DNA from: Amaranthus tricolor
Taxonomy: Eukaryota > Streptophyta > Magnoliopsida > Caryophyllales > Amaranthaceae
Direction of reading: 5' to 3'
Length of the DNA stretch: 64,000 nucleotides
NCBI RefSeq assembly: GCF_026212465.1
Contig: NC_080056.1
Coordinates: forward strand, 18,244,731 to 18,308,730
Positions 35,375-46,832 of this stretch are shown in pieces. The translations under genes and the position numbers were made by a program. The first letter of the stretch is position 1. Every line of letters begins with the position of its first letter. The notes under the pieces were generated by a model. That model was given only the letters and a program-made list of their open reading frames with translations. It was not told the DNA's origin and did no database searches.

Positions 35375-35790
35375 TTTCATATTATATTATTTAGATTCTA
35401 AACACTCCAAGGGAATCATGTCCTTTGACCAAGGACGAAATCGATGAAAAAAGGACAAAATTGTCGTAGGGTAAAGTGATTAGTTTATATTTTTGCCTTT
35501 TGTGTGTGTGTGTGTGTATATATATAATAATAGGAAGGGATTTAAAAATAAGAAGGATACAAAGGAATTTCATCCGTCAGATCTTAGATCAAGGGTCCAT
35601 CTTGCAAGCAGTTCAGAACAAAATAAATTCTGATGTTTTCTTAATTAATATATGATAGTTTTTGTTTAAACATGTGTTACTTGAAATTGTGATGTTTTCT
35701 AAATAAATATGTGATGCTTTCTTCATAAACATGTGTTACTACATCTTTTGCTAAGACAACTTTTTTTTTCCCGAAAAAGTGAGGGTTTGG
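35375..35790. other. spacer with a (TG)n run
   Basis: A (TG)n/(TA)n run lies near 35500-35526. The rest shows no gene. Confidence 0.4.
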
Positions 35791-36355
35791 TTTCCAAAAT
35801 ATGGCCCAATGGGCGGGTTTGGGCAGAAAATAAGTGGTCCGAATTTTTTTGGGACGGGTTTGGGATTGACATTTGGCCCGCGGGTCGGCCCGGCACGGCC
35901 CGAAAAAAAGAAAAAAGAATTATTAATATTCTTGCAATATTTTATTTGTTATGAAGTTTGATGTACTAATTCAATTATTAATTTTCTTAATTATATGTAA
36001 TGAAAATTACAAAAGTTATATATTAATAATCTTTGCAATTAAATGATTCAAACAAGACATCACTTAATTATATTTCAATTTATAAATAAAAAAAATTAAA
36101 CAAAAATTAAGAGTAAAAAATTAATAATGACATTTTTCTAAGTTGCAATTAATTTGAAAAGGAAAAGATAATATTTTAATTTTAGTTTTATTATATGATA
36201 CAATTAAATAATATATAAAATAGGCCCGCCAAAAAGACCGCAAGCCCGCATATTACGGGTTTGGGCAGGAACTTTTAGGCCCGCACTTTGGCCCGGCCCG
36301 CATCAATGGGCAGTTTTTCTCACTCGGCCCGGCCCGGCCCGGTGTTTGATAACCT
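35790..36355. mobile_element. hAT remnant with GGCCCGGCCC subterminal repeats
   Basis: The right end read in reverse starts TAGAGGTTATCAAACACCGG, a hAT-like terminus. GGCCCGGCCCGGCCC reiterations follow directly inside it, with GGGCGGGTTTGGGC / GCCCGCATATTACGGGTTTG motifs further in. The left side has the same type of motif (GGCCCGCGGGTCGGCCCGGC near 35880), but no clean terminal repeat is present there. No transposase. Confidence 0.55.
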
Positions 36356-36357
36356 CT

Positions 36358-36940
<583 letters not shown>

Positions 36941-36944
36941 AGCG

Positions 36945-37215
36945 AGAAGTTCAGGTGAAAATCATCCATATATGAGAACCGTGAAAACCATAAAAAGGTG
37001 TTACTTTTTATATAAAAAGGTGTTACTTTTTTCAGAAAAAACGTGTTACTTTGGATTTGTAATATTTTTCCAGACTGTTACAGTTTTTTGGTAAAAACTG
37101 CCAGATTTTTTAAAAAATAAAAGTAACACAGTTTTTACGTGAAAGTAGCACATTTACTGTAAAAAGGTAACACATTTTTTGGTTCTCACGGTTCGCACAG
37201 AACCTTGGTTTTCAC
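36945..37215. mobile_element. MITE-like repeat with inverted GTTCAGGTGAAAA ends
   Basis: The left end GAAGTTCAGGTGAAAATC is mirrored by the right end, reversed: GCGTTCAGGTGAAAACC. GAACCGTGAAAACC-like motifs lie just inside on both sides. Inside are several GTGTTAC direct repeats. Not coding. Confidence 0.55.
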
Positions 37216-37674
37216 CTGAACGCGACCCTATATATCACTAGTGGAAAAAAACGTATTTGCTGCTTCTTATTTGCTGCGGTTTTAGTATATACGCAGCAAT
37301 AAATAGGAAAAATAATTGGAATAAAAAAAAAAAACCACTAATTGCTGCGGTTTTGATGAATGACCGGAGCAAATAACCTTGAGCAGCTTTAATTGCTGCG
37401 GTTCCTTACATGACCGCAGCAAATACCTCTTCATAATTTCCTTAATTGCTCCGGTTTTACTCTAACCGCAGCAAATACACCTTCAAAATTACATAATTGC
37501 TCCGGTTTCCTTTTGAACCGCAGCAAATGACCTTTGGAATTTTAATAGAAAACCCGCCATTATCATCAGTTTCTTTTTCACAATAAACCCTTCACAAAAC
37601 CCTTCATACAAAACGATTAAACTGCCTTTGTTCTCTCAAACGAACCCATTGAAAACCCACTGCTGCTTTTCTCT

Positions 37675-37970
37675 CAATCAAACGTTTGCTTGTTCTACTG
37701 TACGTGTTGATCTTATTTTCATTCACAAACCCAGAACAAACGTTTGCTTGTTCTACTGTACGTGTTCATCTTCATTGTTCTACTGTGTTCACAAACGTTT
37801 GCTTGTTCCTTAATTGCTACTGTACGTCATTCACAAACCCAGAAATCAAAAGTTTGCTTGTTCTACTGTGTTCACAAACGTTTGCTTGTTTCGTGCATTT
37901 GCTTGTTCTACTGTGTGCGCATTCTTCAAAACCGTTGTTTGAAACCAAAGGCATTTGCTTGTTCATCTTC
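37675..37970. repeat. short direct repeats, AAACGTTTGCTTGTTCTACTG type
   Basis: About six partial copies of a unit of about 25-60 bp appear with irregular spacing in a leader-like region of the CACTA element. Confidence 0.65.
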
Positions 37971-38692
37971 AAAACTCACGAATTAAGGTATTATTTCTCT
38001 TTTTAATTTCAATAAGCATTGAAATATCTCATTGTTGCTTCTGTTCTTGTTGCTGGTCGCATTTGCTTTGTTCAATGTATTAGTTCAATGTAACAGTTAT
38101 TATTTTATTGATTAGATTATATATTAGTTCAATGTAACAGTTATTATTTCATTTGCTTGTTCTTGTTTGAAATATCTTCATTTGCTGGTCAATTGTGATT
38201 GTTTTACACTTATTATTTCATTGATTAGATTATATATTAGTTCAATGTAACAGTGACCATGGCCCTCTTTTCACATTTGCTTTATCACAACAAGGTGCTC
38301 TTCCCATTTTTATTACACTAACAAACAACCCCTTAATTATTAAACAACAGGATTTTTATTTGGTTTTGGGGTTTTTATAAATGTAACAGTGACCCTTGAC
38401 TTAATATGACTTTGGTTTTTTTTTTTTTTTTTTTTTTTTATAATAAATTAATAAATATTTTTTATTGAATACAATATACAATAAATTTAAAAGTTGTAGT
38501 TGTGTATTATTGGTGTTTGTTTGTTTACTTTTCCCTTGGTATATACTTTAAAGGATAAACCTAGTCAAACAATTTTACCACATGGATTGATCACTTTTTT
38601 TTCTTGTTATAAAAGGCCTACCTAAGAATACGAACTAAGGGAAGTGTGGAGGTTGCTTTTTGTCACTCATACAACTATCAAATTTTGAATTC

Positions 38693-40325
38693 ATTAGAAG
38701 TTAAGTTGCGATTTTTAAGTGTTTTGAAGCGTTTTTGTCAATTTCGCGCGTAAAGTACTCAAACTTGGTTTTGATGCGAAACCGGGGCTGATTAAGGCCT
38801 TGGTTATGCAAGGATTAATGTTGTGCGTAAGCTTTGATTAATGACACAGTCAAAAACTACAAATGATCATGAAAAGAACACGAAACAACCACAAACACTT
38901 AAACAAAATTCTGATCTAGCAAACTGTCGACCAGCCCTCCTTCGGCTCAGCTTCTAGGAGTCCACGGGGATTGTTAGAATGGTTTTAGGACCTTGATAGC
39001 TAGATCCAAGTACCAAGATTCCATTTCCACTTTAGCCTAGGTCCTGGATGCATAGGTTTGGTCTCCACGTGTCGTGCAAGGTGGTCTGGTCACTAGTTTG
39101 ATGCTGTCAATTTCGCGTTTTTATTTGTCAATTTCGCGCGTTAAGTACTCAAACATGGTTTGTTATGCACGAAACTTGGCACACAACACTATTTGGCATA
39201 TATTATTGTGTTGCAATGGTTAGAATTGATAATAATAGTCATATGCTAGAAATTAGAAGTTAAGTTGCGATTTTTAAGTGTTTTGAAGCGTTTTTGTCAA
39301 TTTCGCGCGTTAAGTACTCAAACATGGTTTGTTATTCACGAAACTTGGCACACAACACTATTTGGCATATATTATTGTGTTGCAATGGTTAGAATTGATA
39401 ATAATAGTCATATGCTAGAAATTAGAAGTTAAGTTGCGATTTTTAAGTGTTTTGAAGCGTTTTTGTCAATTTCGCGCGTAAAGTACTCAAACTTGGTTTT
39501 GATGCGAAACCGGGGCTGATTAAGGCCTTGGTTATGCAAGGATTAATGTTGTGCGTAAGCTTTGATTAATGACACAGTCAAAAACTACAAATGATCATGA
39601 AAAGAACACGAAACAACCACAAACACTTAAACAAAATTCTGATCTAGCAAACTGTCGACCAGCCCTCCTTCGGCTCAGCTTCTAGGAGTCCACGGGGATT
39701 GTTAGAATGGTTTTAGGACCTTGATAGCTAGATCCAAGTACCAAGATTCCATTTCCACTTTAGCCTAGGTCCTGGATGCATAGGTTTGGTCTCCACGTGT
39801 CGTGCAAGGTGGTCTGGTCACTAGTTTGATGCTGTCAATTTCGCGTTTTTATTTGTCAATTTCGTGCGTTAAGTAGGTCAAACATGGTTTGTTATGCACG
39901 AAACTTGGCACACAACACTATTTGGCATATATTATTGTGTTGAAATGGTTAGAATTGATAATAATAGTCATATGCTAGAAATTAGAAGTTAAGTTGCGAT
40001 TTTTAAGTGTTTTGAAGCGTTTTTGTCAATTTCGCGCGTTAAGTACTCAAACATGGTTTGTTATTCACGAAACTTGGCACACAACACTATTTGGCATATA
40101 TTATTGTGTTGCAATGGTTAGAATTGACATGAATAGTCATATGCTAGAAATTAGAAGTTAAGTTGCGATTTTTAAGTGTTTTGAAGCGTTTTTGTCAATT
40201 TCGCGCGTAAAATACTCAAACATGGTTTGTTATGCACGAAACTCGGCACACAACACTATTTGGTATATATTATTGTGTAGAAGTTGTTAGAATTGAAAAT
40301 CATAGTCATATTCTAGAATTTATGT
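38693..40325. repeat. higher-order tandem array: 169-bp and 560-bp units
   Basis: ATTAGAAGTTAAGTTGCG starts at 38693, 39252, 39421, 39981 and 40150, with a decayed copy near 40318. The spacings are about 559, 169, 560, 169 and 168. The long unit is the short unit plus an insert of about 390 bp, bounded by GTCAATTTCGCGCG copies. The pattern long-short-long-short-short means a 729-bp higher-order unit was itself duplicated. It lies just before a splice acceptor, so it is probably intronic. Confidence 0.9.
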
Positions 40326-40386
40326 GTTAAGTTGCGATTTTATGAGTTTTTAACCTTTTTTGACACTAATATCTATTTTCTCTTAG

Positions 40387-40677
40387 TGCTTTCAACAACC
40401 TTCTGGGTCCGTTGATTGCGGCTACTACGCGCTGAAGTTCATGGACGATATTATTAAAGCCGTGAAGGAGGTTGGAGTCGAAAATATAGATGCCGTAAGT
40501 ATTTTCTTAATTAAATATATTATTGGTAAAATCTAATGTTTCTATATTAATCTTTTATTTTAATATTATATATAGGTTTTAAACGACATTCCGAGGGAAA
40601 CACGCCCTTTGAGAAGTGAAGAGATGCGCGAAATGAAAGACAAGATTGCCGTGTATCTTGCTAATATTTGTCCTTGA
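40387..40677 (+). pseudogene. Ulp1 (C48) protease C-terminal exons in the CACTA element
   Basis: Two exons read CFQQPSGSVDCGYYALKFMD up to ENIDA (40387-40494), then a GTAAGT to ATATAG intron, then VLNDIPRETRPLRSEEM to a TGA at 40675-40677. The phase is kept across the intron. QPSGSVDCGYY contains the catalytic cysteine (codon 40417-40419) and the preceding Gln region of SUMO/Ulp1-like cysteine proteases. The His and Asp part of the domain would be upstream and was not found, so the enzyme is incomplete. Ulp1-like domains are known passengers of plant MULE and CACTA elements. The local frames are clean. Confidence 0.75.
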
Positions 40678-40907
40678 TAAATTGTATATTAGTATAGATT
40701 ATTTTTTATACTTAATGTATATATATATATGTACGTATGTACATAATATTATATTATATATATATACGAGCGAGAGTTTATTATTACAAAGAGATTAATG
40801 TTGAGTATCTGTGATTATCATTGGATTAATTACTTTTATTACATTGTATTATTATTGCATTATTATAAGGATAAAACGAAAAATGGAAAAAAAAAAAAAA
40901 AGAATGG

Positions 40908-41040
40908 TATTTGCTCCGGTTTTCCTCAATGACCGCAGCAATTGAGCAGCAACTATTTGCTCCGGTTTTCCTCAATGACCGCAGCAATTGAGCAGCAACT
41001 ATTTGCTCCGGTTTTCCTCAATGACCGCAGCAATTAATGG
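40908..41040. repeat. tandem repeat, 46-bp unit, 3 copies
   Basis: TATTTGCTCCGGTTTTCC starts at 40908, 40954 and 41000. Copies are near-identical and contain the CCGCAGCAATTG subterminal motif of the CACTA element. Confidence 0.9.
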
Positions 41041-41170
41041 AAGTTTTTGCTGCGGTTTTTAACCGCAGCATTTAAAATAGGCTATTTGCTGCTACCACAA
41101 TTGCTGGGGGCCAAAACCGCAGCAAATAATGGCAAAAAAACCGCAGCAAATGAGGTTTTTTCCACTAGTG

Positions 41171-41411
<241 letters not shown>

Positions 41412-41629
41412 CACAATTGTGTTTATTGCAATTATTGGATATAAATATATAAATTTCTTCTTCGATAACTATTAAGTGATGATTGATTTGGAGTTATATG
41501 AGGAAATTGATGATTGGGGAATTATTGAATGATTAATAGTGTAATCATGATTATATATATAAATTAGTTATTTATTGGTTAATTGATATAAAATGAATAA
41601 AAAACAAATAAAATAAATTATATGTTGAT

Positions 41630-41760
41630 ATGCTGCGGTTTTGAACCTAACAGCAAATATAGTCTCATCTGCTGCTAGCACAAGTGTTTGGGGTCAAAAC
41701 CGCAACATATATTTTGCATAAAACTTCAGGCCACAACAATTAAGCTTTTTTCGACTAGCG
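41630..41760. mobile_element. second, decayed CACTA end of the same type
   Basis: TGCTGCGGTTTTGAACC, GGTCAAAACCGCAAC and a terminal CTTTTTTCGACTAGCG resemble the right end at 41170 with substitutions. It may be the end of an older related element. Confidence 0.5.
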
Positions 41761-41929
41761 TATCTGAATGGATGAAATCCCAAACTTCATTACTGACTTC
41801 ACCTTCATTGCTAAACCAGTGTTTGATCCCTATCACACAACGCTCATTAAATTAAATATGACAACCTTAATATGAGTAACGCGATTCTCAAAGGACATAA
41901 CCAAGTCTGAATTCGTCATCTCTTGGTGC

Positions 41930-42920
41930 AAATAGAAACACCACAAACAGAATTAGGCAACACAAATCCTCGAAACACATACATAAATGTTTCTCTTGAT
42001 ACCTTCCATATTTAACACGCAACCTTTATAAAACACGATTCCTCTTTATAAAACACATGTTTGAATCCTAAGATATCCACCCTACCGAATGATATCAAAT
42101 TCATACATAATGGAAGAACATAGTGTACCTTAGTCAAAGTCAAATTTCTATCATAAACAGTTTGCAATTTAATAAAACCGCAATTATATAATAAAACCGC
42201 GACTTGTGATTTTACAAGGAGTATTATATTTAACTATTACGTTATCCCTAATGGGAAAATCATAAGTATTGAGCCAATCACAACACAAACACATATAGTA
42301 CAACCATCTAGAATAAAAAAAAGTACTATTTTCACTGCCTAAAGAATCAATGTTTCGTTTCCTAATAACAAATTATTCAACAAAATTATCACAGGAAGTA
42401 GGTAATGAGACAAGTAAAATCAGAGTTAAATCCTTACCATCTATGTTAAGATCTTTATCATGAACATCAAGTAAAATCCGAGTTAATTTTTTCGTGATGA
42501 TCTCTTAACAATGTATCTGACTGCATACGAAGGCCAACTAAATGTTGTTTTAAGAGTAATCATTGGTCAGTGATTGTCATAAAGATTCTAATTTTTCCTA
42601 TAAACCCAACAACGTGTCTTGATCAACAATTTCTATGATGATTTGATCATCATGACTCAATAATATGGTGGAGTGTGCTTTCTCCTCTATTGTCTCTAAT
42701 TGCACCTTAGTAAAATTTAATTTACATTTTCCATCTTCATTAGTACCCTTTTTTCATGCGAGATTATTTAACATTCAAATCAATGGATTCCAACGAAACT
42801 ACTTCATCATTATCAGCCGAAAACTATTCTTACCATTGAATTTTATTGATTCTACTATCATTATTTCCTCTGAAAAAATTATAAAGAAAAATGCTCAAAA
42901 GAACCTAAAGCTACTAATGC
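41930..42920 (-). pseudogene. Ty1/copia gag and protease-to-integrase linker, decayed
   Basis: On the minus strand, 42870-42310 resembles a copia Gag (UBN2 type): VESIKFNGKNSFRLIMMK, KAHSTILLSHDDQIIIEI, DQDTLLGL, a stop, EKLESL, then LTLILLVSLPTSCDNFVE. Further on, near 42150-42000, VHYVLPLCMNLISFGRVDI and FIKVAC resemble the VLYVPELKKNLISVG-type region after the protease. Many stops are present and no LTRs were found. Confidence 0.65.
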
Positions 42921-43202
42921 TAATTGTTATGCAAATAGCGGAAGCATGACTAGGATCAAAAATCAAGAGATAAATAATAGAACAATTATCAACAATGTAA
43001 GACATAAAAAATTTTGGGGTTCACAATCAATGTGATAGCTACGTCTACCAGACACAAGAATAATCATCACTATCATGTAGAGAACAAATACAAAGAGTAT
43101 TTTAGGTAACCCCAAAGTTGTTAAGAATGGCTCTCTAAATGTTTTCTAACTCCAACGAATAAAAGACTTAGGCTAAGCATTCTTAATGTAGAGATCACCA
43201 TT

Positions 43203-43390
43203 AGGGGTGTTTATAACCGGGTACTCGGCATTTCGGGTAACCAAAAATCCAGGTACTTGGTTAGTCGGGTACCTAATTAGATGACTCGTGTTCTAGCCTA
43301 ATTTATCGGGGTACCCGGATATCGAATACCTGTATAAATCAGGTCGAGACACCATACACCTGGTTTTATTTGTATCATTTTGTGTGGCAA
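43203..43390. mobile_element. hAT-like end with CGGGTACC subterminal repeats
   Basis: TAGGGGTGTTTATAACCGGG, followed by repeated CGGGTAC / GGTACCCGG motifs, has the layout of the other hAT ends in this window (TAG start, GC-rich short reiterations next to it). The other end was not found. Confidence 0.4.
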
Positions 43391-43394
43391 AATT

Positions 43395-43900
43395 TATTAA
43401 GTGTTTTGGCAGAATATTTTGGCAATTTTTTTCAAATGGCAAAAATAAATAATTCATCATTTATCATTTACTTGAAGTCATCATTCATCAACATTCAACA
43501 ATAAAATTTTAGGTTCAAATTCTTCCTCAAAGTTTGAGGGTAATGTCTTTATAAATCCTTGTTATTATCTTTGGCTATCCACATCTATGATATATAAAAA
43601 ATTTGCAAGCCTTATCACTGTTTATTACTATTCACAATTGAATAGCGCTTTTTCTTATTCATTAATGCATAGTGTTTTAGCTTAGTTGGCATCCCATATC
43701 ATCACTTGATGCCAATTGATCGTATGCAGTGCAGTTGGCAGCTAAGTTCTTCCTCTTTGGCCACGTCGTTGAGTTTATTGACTATGCGTTCTTCAGCTTC
43801 TGGTTATTAACCATTTGATACTACCTCTTGCACCTCTCTCTTCATTAATTTTGTGGAGGCTCATTGATGTGCTCCATGTTTCATGGGCGACTCCTTACAA
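43395..43900. other. spacer, no gene seen
   Basis: No supported frame or repeat was found. Confidence 0.35.
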
Positions 43901-43904
43901 TTCT

Positions 43905-44440
43905 CTTCTTTCATATGCTAGCTATGATGAAAGATCCTTATTTATTGCACCATTTGCAAAATTCTTTCTTGCTTTGTGAATTCACGGAAGCTCCTCATTT
44001 ATTGAACCATCTACAACATTGCAACCTCACGTTTGCAGGTATGGTTGCCATTAATTCTTCTATTGCTGTGTTTATTTTCGATGTTTTCTTTCTTGTTTGA
44101 TTGTTGGCTGGCCATGATGGAAGATACTTATTTATTGATTATTTGCAACATTCTTTCTTGCTTTTTGAATTCACGGTGGCTACTCCTTTATTGTACCAAC
44201 TGCAACAATGCAACCTCACGTTTGCATGTATATTTGCATTAATTCTCTCCTATTGTTGTGCTTTATTACTGCTGTTGTTAACTGTCTTGTGGTTAATTTT
44301 TACAATTGTCTTCTTTCATATACTGGGTGTGATAGAAGATCCTTATTTATTGCACCATTTACAACATACTTTCTTGCTTTGGCTGCTTATTTACTGAAAG
44401 ATCTGCAACATTGTAACCTCACGTTTGTAGGTATGTTTGC
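43905..44440 (+). repeat. three tandem exon-like copies
   Basis: GATGAAAGATCCTTATTTATTG recurs with changes near 43926, 44115 and 44331 (periods about 189 and 216). Each copy also has a GCAACCTCACGTTTG-like end followed by GTATG or GTATA, like a splice donor. Copy 1 encodes a frame with LLHHLQNSFLLCEF and LLNHLQHCNLTFAG; copies 2 and 3 encode related peptides. Function unknown. It lies upstream of the Helitron genes. Confidence 0.6.
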
Positions 44441-45070
44441 AATTAATTCTTTTTTTATTTGTGCTTTTAATGCTTTTCTCGCCTTTATTTATTGCTGTGT
44501 GTTTATCTGACGTTTTTTTTAATTACTGAAGTTATTTAATTGTTTAAGTCCACTATTTCATTATTGTCTGTTTGTTGTTCTTGATTTGTTTTTTGTTCTC
44601 TTTTTTATTGATGTTTGTTTCCAATTATTGGATTTTTCATTTCTGCTTTGTATGCTTTTAATTAATAAAGTTATTCCATTAATTATGTCCACTGTTTCAC
44701 TGTTGTTTTTCAGTTGTTTATTTGTTGTTCGTTCTCCCTTTTTTTATTATTTGTGTAGTCAACTGTTTCATTGTTGTTTGTATGTTGTTTACTGCGGATT
44801 TTCCAATCTTCATGTTCATAGTGTTGAGGTTTCAGTCGACTGCGAGTTCAAGTCTCAATCGAATGCGCCTAATGGGGAGGCTCTCTATCCTTCATTATTA
44901 TGCCTTGCACAGTTTACATTATAATCATGAATTCAGTTAGACTTCCTTTTTAATTAGGCTTCCTATTTCTTCAATGACATTCAAAGTAGTTCGACGTTTC
45001 CTTCAAAGTAGTTCAATGATTTTTGGCTATGCCATTAAAAGAACACCATATTTTTCTTTCAGTGAAAGGT
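44440..45070. other. T-rich spacer
   Basis: Pyrimidine-rich, intron-like composition. Frames here are Phe/Leu/Val-rich artefacts. Confidence 0.4.
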
Positions 45071-45071
45071 C

Positions 45072-45635
45072 ATGGCTATCTTCACAAAAAACGCCAACTC
45101 TTACAAGGGATTGCTTAAAGAAGTAACAACGCTTTTGAGCTTTCTTGAGCCCCTGTATGGTACATTGAATGTTGCGTCAAATGTGGCTTGTGTTATTATT
45201 TTTGGTAGAAAAGGAGTGAGTCCCTAGTTTAGAGTTGGTAAGGTTTTTGCGGACTTTGTTGAATTGGAAGAATCAACAGCTGATCATTGTTTGCAGACTC
45301 TTGTAACAAACTTTGGACTTTGTGTTGAACATATGGCCACGCCCAAGTGTGAGCAATCTGAGAAGTGTAAGAGCTATTTGCCGTTGTCCGTTATAAATGG
45401 GGATGTTGAAGGAATAGGAAATGTTAAAGTAAAGCCTGAAACTTGTATACATTCCTCTCAAGACGAATGTACAACTCCTACTGATTCTGCATCTCAAATT
45501 CCTTGTTCTTCTATACCTCCTCCTCCCAAAAAACGTAGAGTATCTTGGATTCATGCAATAGCCCCTCAGACTCCTCAGTTAATTCGATTGCCTCCTGATT
45601 TTCCTTCTTTGTTCCCTACGAGGAAGGCCGGTTAA
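45072..45635 (+). pseudogene. unrecognised ORF, 187 codons with one internal stop, upstream of the Helitron Rep gene
   Basis: From ATG at 45072 (MAIFTKNANSYKGLLKEV) the frame stays open to 45635, apart from one TAG near 45223. The N-terminal part is helical. The middle is cysteine-containing (CLQTLVTNFGLCVEH, CEQSEKCKSY). The end is proline-rich with a basic patch PPPPKKRRVSW, a possible nuclear signal. No known domain was recognised. It could be a captured host gene or a Helitron accessory gene. An unbroken shorter version could start at 45264. Confidence 0.45.
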
Positions 45636-45639
45636 TAAT

Positions 45640-46640
45640 TCTTATCATGTTGCTTTATGTCCAAGTAGCTTTTGTATAGGTCTTTTGTTTTCGGTGTATA
45701 TCACCATGGCTCATTTGTAACGCCCTTCAGATCAGAGTTTTGGAAATGTACTTGCTATTCCTAAAAGGAAATTATTTGTATCTACCTTTGACATTAATGA
45801 AGTTTTAACTCCTTCGATTAAATACTCTTTTATTAGCTTTTGTTCAAAATTAATGAAGTTTTAACTCATTCGTTCGTCAAAATACCCTTTTATTAGCTTT
45901 TGTTTGTTTATGATTCCAATTTTTTATATAAAGACACCTTTAGAAATAAATATATAAAATTGCTATTTTGTTGTAAGGATGCTGAAGAAATGCGCTTTAG
46001 AGATAATTATAATTGTTATAGGGAAAAAGCAGTATAGAATAGCGTTTGCTATTTTCGTAAGGTATGTATTCATCAGCAAACCAGAATATTGGTCATTACA
46101 TAGATTGCAAATGTGGCAAACTCGAACAATGTTAATCTTTGTACTCGCAACTATACACACCTATTCTAAGTTGTCTTTGCTTCGTTCTCGTAATTGGGTG
46201 TGATGCGTTGCATTCAATATGTTCCTTGTACGTAATGCAGGGTATGCTTTAGGTTTCATACTTAAAATTCGTGATGGAGTATTGTATGTATTTTAAAAAA
46301 GAATATTTTGTTGCTCTATATTTTAGTGATAATGTATATTGTGTAGCAGCTGATACTTTACTGGAAAGTATAAAAAGAAAAGATAGAGGCAATAAAAATC
46401 TCGAAAAAAATTATCATCTTCATATTATTCTAAGTGTCACTTAAGGTTCTTTAATTTGTTTTTTAGTATTCTTCTGTTGTGTTGTTTGTTGTGTTGCATT
46501 ATCCTTTACAACACAACCTTTGTTTCTATCTTATAGTGATTGTTATTTGTTGTTTAGCTACTGTATTTTTTTCTATGGCATGTCTGATCATGTATTCACA
46601 CGAAAATTATGATCATTGGAAGGGAATTGTCATTTTGATT
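45640..46640. other. AT-rich spacer between the two genes
   Basis: No supported gene. Short direct repeats of AATGAAGTTTTAACTC type occur near 45795 and 45850. Confidence 0.4.
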
Positions 46641-46682
46641 TCTACCCATGGATCAATATCAAAGCAACCGTTTTCCACCGGA

Positions 46683-46832
46683 AAAAGGTAAATCCCCGAA
46701 AAAACGACAATACAAAAGTCAATGTATTGTAGATCAATCAACTGTCTCACCACTGCAAAAAAAGTAAATCCCCAGAAAAACGACAATACAAAGTCAACGT
46801 ATTATAGATCAATCAACTGTCTTACCGCTGCA
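46683..46832 (+). repeat. tandem duplication, 2 copies of about 75 bp
   Basis: GTAAATCCCCGAAAAAACGA to ACTGTCTCACCACTGC is followed directly by a second, slightly changed copy ending at ACTGTCTTACCGCTGC. It lies within the first coding exon of the Helitron gene. The second copy puts the downstream PDAGALIAPTTD frame in phase with the start. Confidence 0.8.

Larger units (their letters stand above)
37236..41170 (+). mobile_element. CACTA (En/Spm) transposon, complete ends, target duplication TAT
   Basis: The ends are CACTAGTGGAAAAAA on the left and TTTTTTCCACTAGTG on the right. TAT flanks both sides (37233-37235, 41171-41173), the 3-bp duplication of this superfamily. Subterminal parts carry many TTTGCTGCGGTTTT / AACCGCAGCAAAT copies. 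Inside are a Ulp1-protease exon pair (40387-40677) and a large tandem array. No TNPD-type transposase was seen, so it is probably non-autonomous or a deleted copy. Confidence 0.9.

Noticed and set aside
37628..38006. Frames with repeated CLFYC and TFACS peptides
   Set aside because: Translation of short direct repeats in a leader region of the CACTA element.
37675..41040. CRISPR-like spacing of repeats
   Set aside because: The repeats are contiguous tandem units or transposon subterminal motifs with no unique spacers, in a plant nuclear context.
44033..44940. Phe/Leu/Cys-rich frames resembling membrane proteins
   Set aside because: T-rich intron-like DNA; frames overlap each other and share tandem repeat units.
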